A stretch of 64,000 bases of DNA, from contig NZ_CP060244.1 of the NCBI RefSeq assembly GCF_014672835.1, positions 718,501-782,500 on the forward strand, in the 5' to 3' direction. The notes beneath the pieces were generated by a model. It searched no databases. It saw nothing but the letters and a program-made list of their open reading frames with translations, and was not told where the DNA came from. How positions within the stretch are numbered: the stretch's first letter is position 1; each line of letters begins with the position of its first letter. Origin of the DNA: Entomobacter blattae (GTDB taxonomy: Bacteria; Pseudomonadota; Alphaproteobacteria; Acetobacterales; Acetobacteraceae). Shown in pieces: positions 62,908 through 64,000 of this stretch. The translations under genes and the position numbers were made by a program.

Positions 62908-63882
62908 GTGACAGTCGTTATCACAGGTGTGGCAGGGTTTATTGGGTTTCATGTTGCGCAAGCGCTTTTGGCGCATCACTATCGTGTTATCGGTGTCGAT
63001 AATCTTGTTCCTTATTATGATCCTACCTTAAAAAAAGGCCGCCTGGAATTATTGCGCCGACATAAAAATTTTATTTTTAAAGAAATTGATGTTTCTTTAG
63101 CCGAGAATGTAAAGGCTATGGATCCTTACAAAAAGGATGTTCGTTTTATTATTCATTTAGCAGCCCAGCCTGGGGTACGCTACTCTATGGTTAACCCGTA
63201 TTCATATGTTACGGCCAATGTTATGGGGCAGTTGGTTATGCTAGAATGGGCACGCACTCTGCCGGGTTTGCTCCATTTTCTCTACGCCTCTTCTTCTTCG
63301 GTCTATGGGTTAAATACTGAGCTCCCCTATGAGGAAAGCAATAGGGTAGATCAGCCAGCCTCACTTTATGCGGCAACCAAACGATCGGCCGAGCTTGTAT
63401 CCTCATCTTATTACCATATTTATGGGCTTCCCCTTACGGGTTTACGATTCTTTACGGTTTACGGGCCATGGGGGCGCCCAGATATGGCTTATTATATGTT
63501 TGCCAATTGCATCAGGGAGGGTAAGCCTATTACCCTCTACAAAGGTAAAAACCTCTCACGGGACTTTACCTATATTGATGATGTGGTTTTGGCGATTCTT
63601 TCCATTGTCAAAAAATCAGAAGAAAAACCCGCAGGTTTTCAACCCCGGGCGATTCTTAATATTGGGAATCATAAAAGGGAAGCCGTTACCGATTTGGTGC
63701 ATTTGTTGGAGACCAACTTAGGAAAAAAAGCCAAAATAAATTATAAGGACCGCCCTGTTGCCGATATGGAATATACTTTTGCCAGTATTAAGGCGATGGA
63801 GGATGATTATGGCTGGTCCCCCACAGTAGGTTTAAGTGAGGGGATAGCGTCCTTTGTTTCTTGGTATATTTATTTTTATTAG
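62908..63882 (+). CDS. NAD-dependent epimerase, UDP-glucuronate 4-epimerase type
   Basis: Short-chain-dehydrogenase-type sugar epimerase, 324 residues from GTG 62908 (AAGGA 7 nt ahead); the frame is open from 62800. VVITGVAGFIGFHVA, HLAAQPGVRYSM, YASSSSVYG, YAATKRSAEL (catalytic Tyr/Lys), GLRFFTVYGPWGRPDMAYY and SRDFTYIDDVV match the UDP-glucuronate 4-epimerase group. It would supply UDP-galacturonate for a surface polysaccharide. Single gene. Confidence 0.9.
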   Translation: MTVVITGVAGFIGFHVAQALLAHHYRVIGVDNLVPYYDPTLKKGRLELLRRHKNFIFKEIDVSLAENVKAMDPYKKDVRFIIHLAAQPGVRYSMVNPYSYVTANVMGQLVMLEWARTLPGLLHFLYASSSSVYGLNTELPYEESNRVDQPASLYAATKRSAELVSSSYYHIYGLPLTGLRFFTVYGPWGRPDMAYYMFANCIREGKPITLYKGKNLSRDFTYIDDVVLAILSIVKKSEEKPAGFQPRAILNIGNHKREAVTDLVHLLETNLGKKAKINYKDRPVADMEYTFASIKAMEDDYGWSPTVGLSEGIASFVSWYIYFY

Positions 63883-64000
63883 TTTTGGTGTTTATGGGGT
63901 TGACGTTTGTTGGTTTGGGTGTGTATAGGGTTTTTTGTGATCTGAGTGTCGGTTTTATTTGTTTGACATTTATGGTTATGTGGTATAGAGGTATATCCCT
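63883..64000. other. Right-edge spacer
   Basis: T/G-rich sequence after the epimerase stop, no gene seen. Confidence 0.5.

Overview
The window looks like the chromosome of an acetic acid bacterium (family Acetobacteraceae, Alphaproteobacteria), probably one of the smaller, moderately AT-rich, insect- or sugar-associated lineages. The pointers are a C4-pathway 5-aminolevulinate synthase, an NDUFA12-type complex I accessory subunit next to mlaD and a DUF2155 gene, otsBA, a COQ9/TetR-like protein, UbiK, a class II RNR-like TSCPD protein, and several small lipoproteins without recognisable families. The genus is an inference and cannot be fixed from the sequence alone. Most of the window is ordinary housekeeping DNA; the unusual parts are gene debris, simple repeats, a surface-glycan island and enzymes with altered active sites.

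Layout. 0-2.9 kb: end of dapF, mtaB and ftsY. 2.9-4.9 kb: a graveyard of decayed fragments (end of an RND pump, start of its outer-membrane partner, a 193-bp copy of the ychF 3' region, pieces of nadK, rplW and rplB). 4.9-7.1 kb: gap-pgk operon on the minus strand with a strong terminator. 7.7-10 kb: a lipoprotein and hemA. 10-11.5 kb: gene-poor DNA with two short tandem arrays. 11.5-18 kb: a DsbA-like protein, a gamma-glutamyltransferase-fold lipoprotein, a periplasmic catalase with an AnkB-like ankyrin partner, and recA. 18-22.3 kb (minus): a FemAB/GNAT-like protein, RidA and an NrdJ-C-terminus-like protein. 22.6-24.5 kb: NDUFA12, mlaD, a small conserved-looking gene, DUF2155. 24.6-27.3 kb: otsB-otsA-dsbB as an overlapping operon. 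28-30 kb: glutamine-dependent nadE. 30.9 kb: a solitary LexA/CI-like repressor.

31.9-42.7 kb is the most distinctive accessory block: a 1218-aa multidomain glycosyltransferase, a 475-aa Ser/Thr/Asn-rich protein with an RTX-like C-terminal tail and no signal peptide, a 931-aa double glycosyltransferase, an RgpF-like protein and a membrane acyltransferase, ending at tRNA-Gln(TTG). I infer a cell-surface polysaccharide or glycoprotein locus around one abundant secreted surface protein.

42.8-64 kb returns to housekeeping: COQ9/TetR-like, proC, YbjN and UbiK (minus), then hldD, lgt, a MidA-type methyltransferase, pgeF, a lipoprotein, prs, a histidine phosphatase followed by its own decayed partial copy, rplY-pth-ychF, proA-nadD-rsfS-rlmH, a CHAP protein, a second RidA, an MBL hydrolase, a DUF192 protein, dps and a UDP-glucuronate 4-epimerase-like gene. 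The clearest new observations are the collage of partial gene copies, the periplasmic catalase whose distal Asn motif is changed, the GGT-fold lipoprotein lacking canonical catalytic motifs, and the surface-glycan island.
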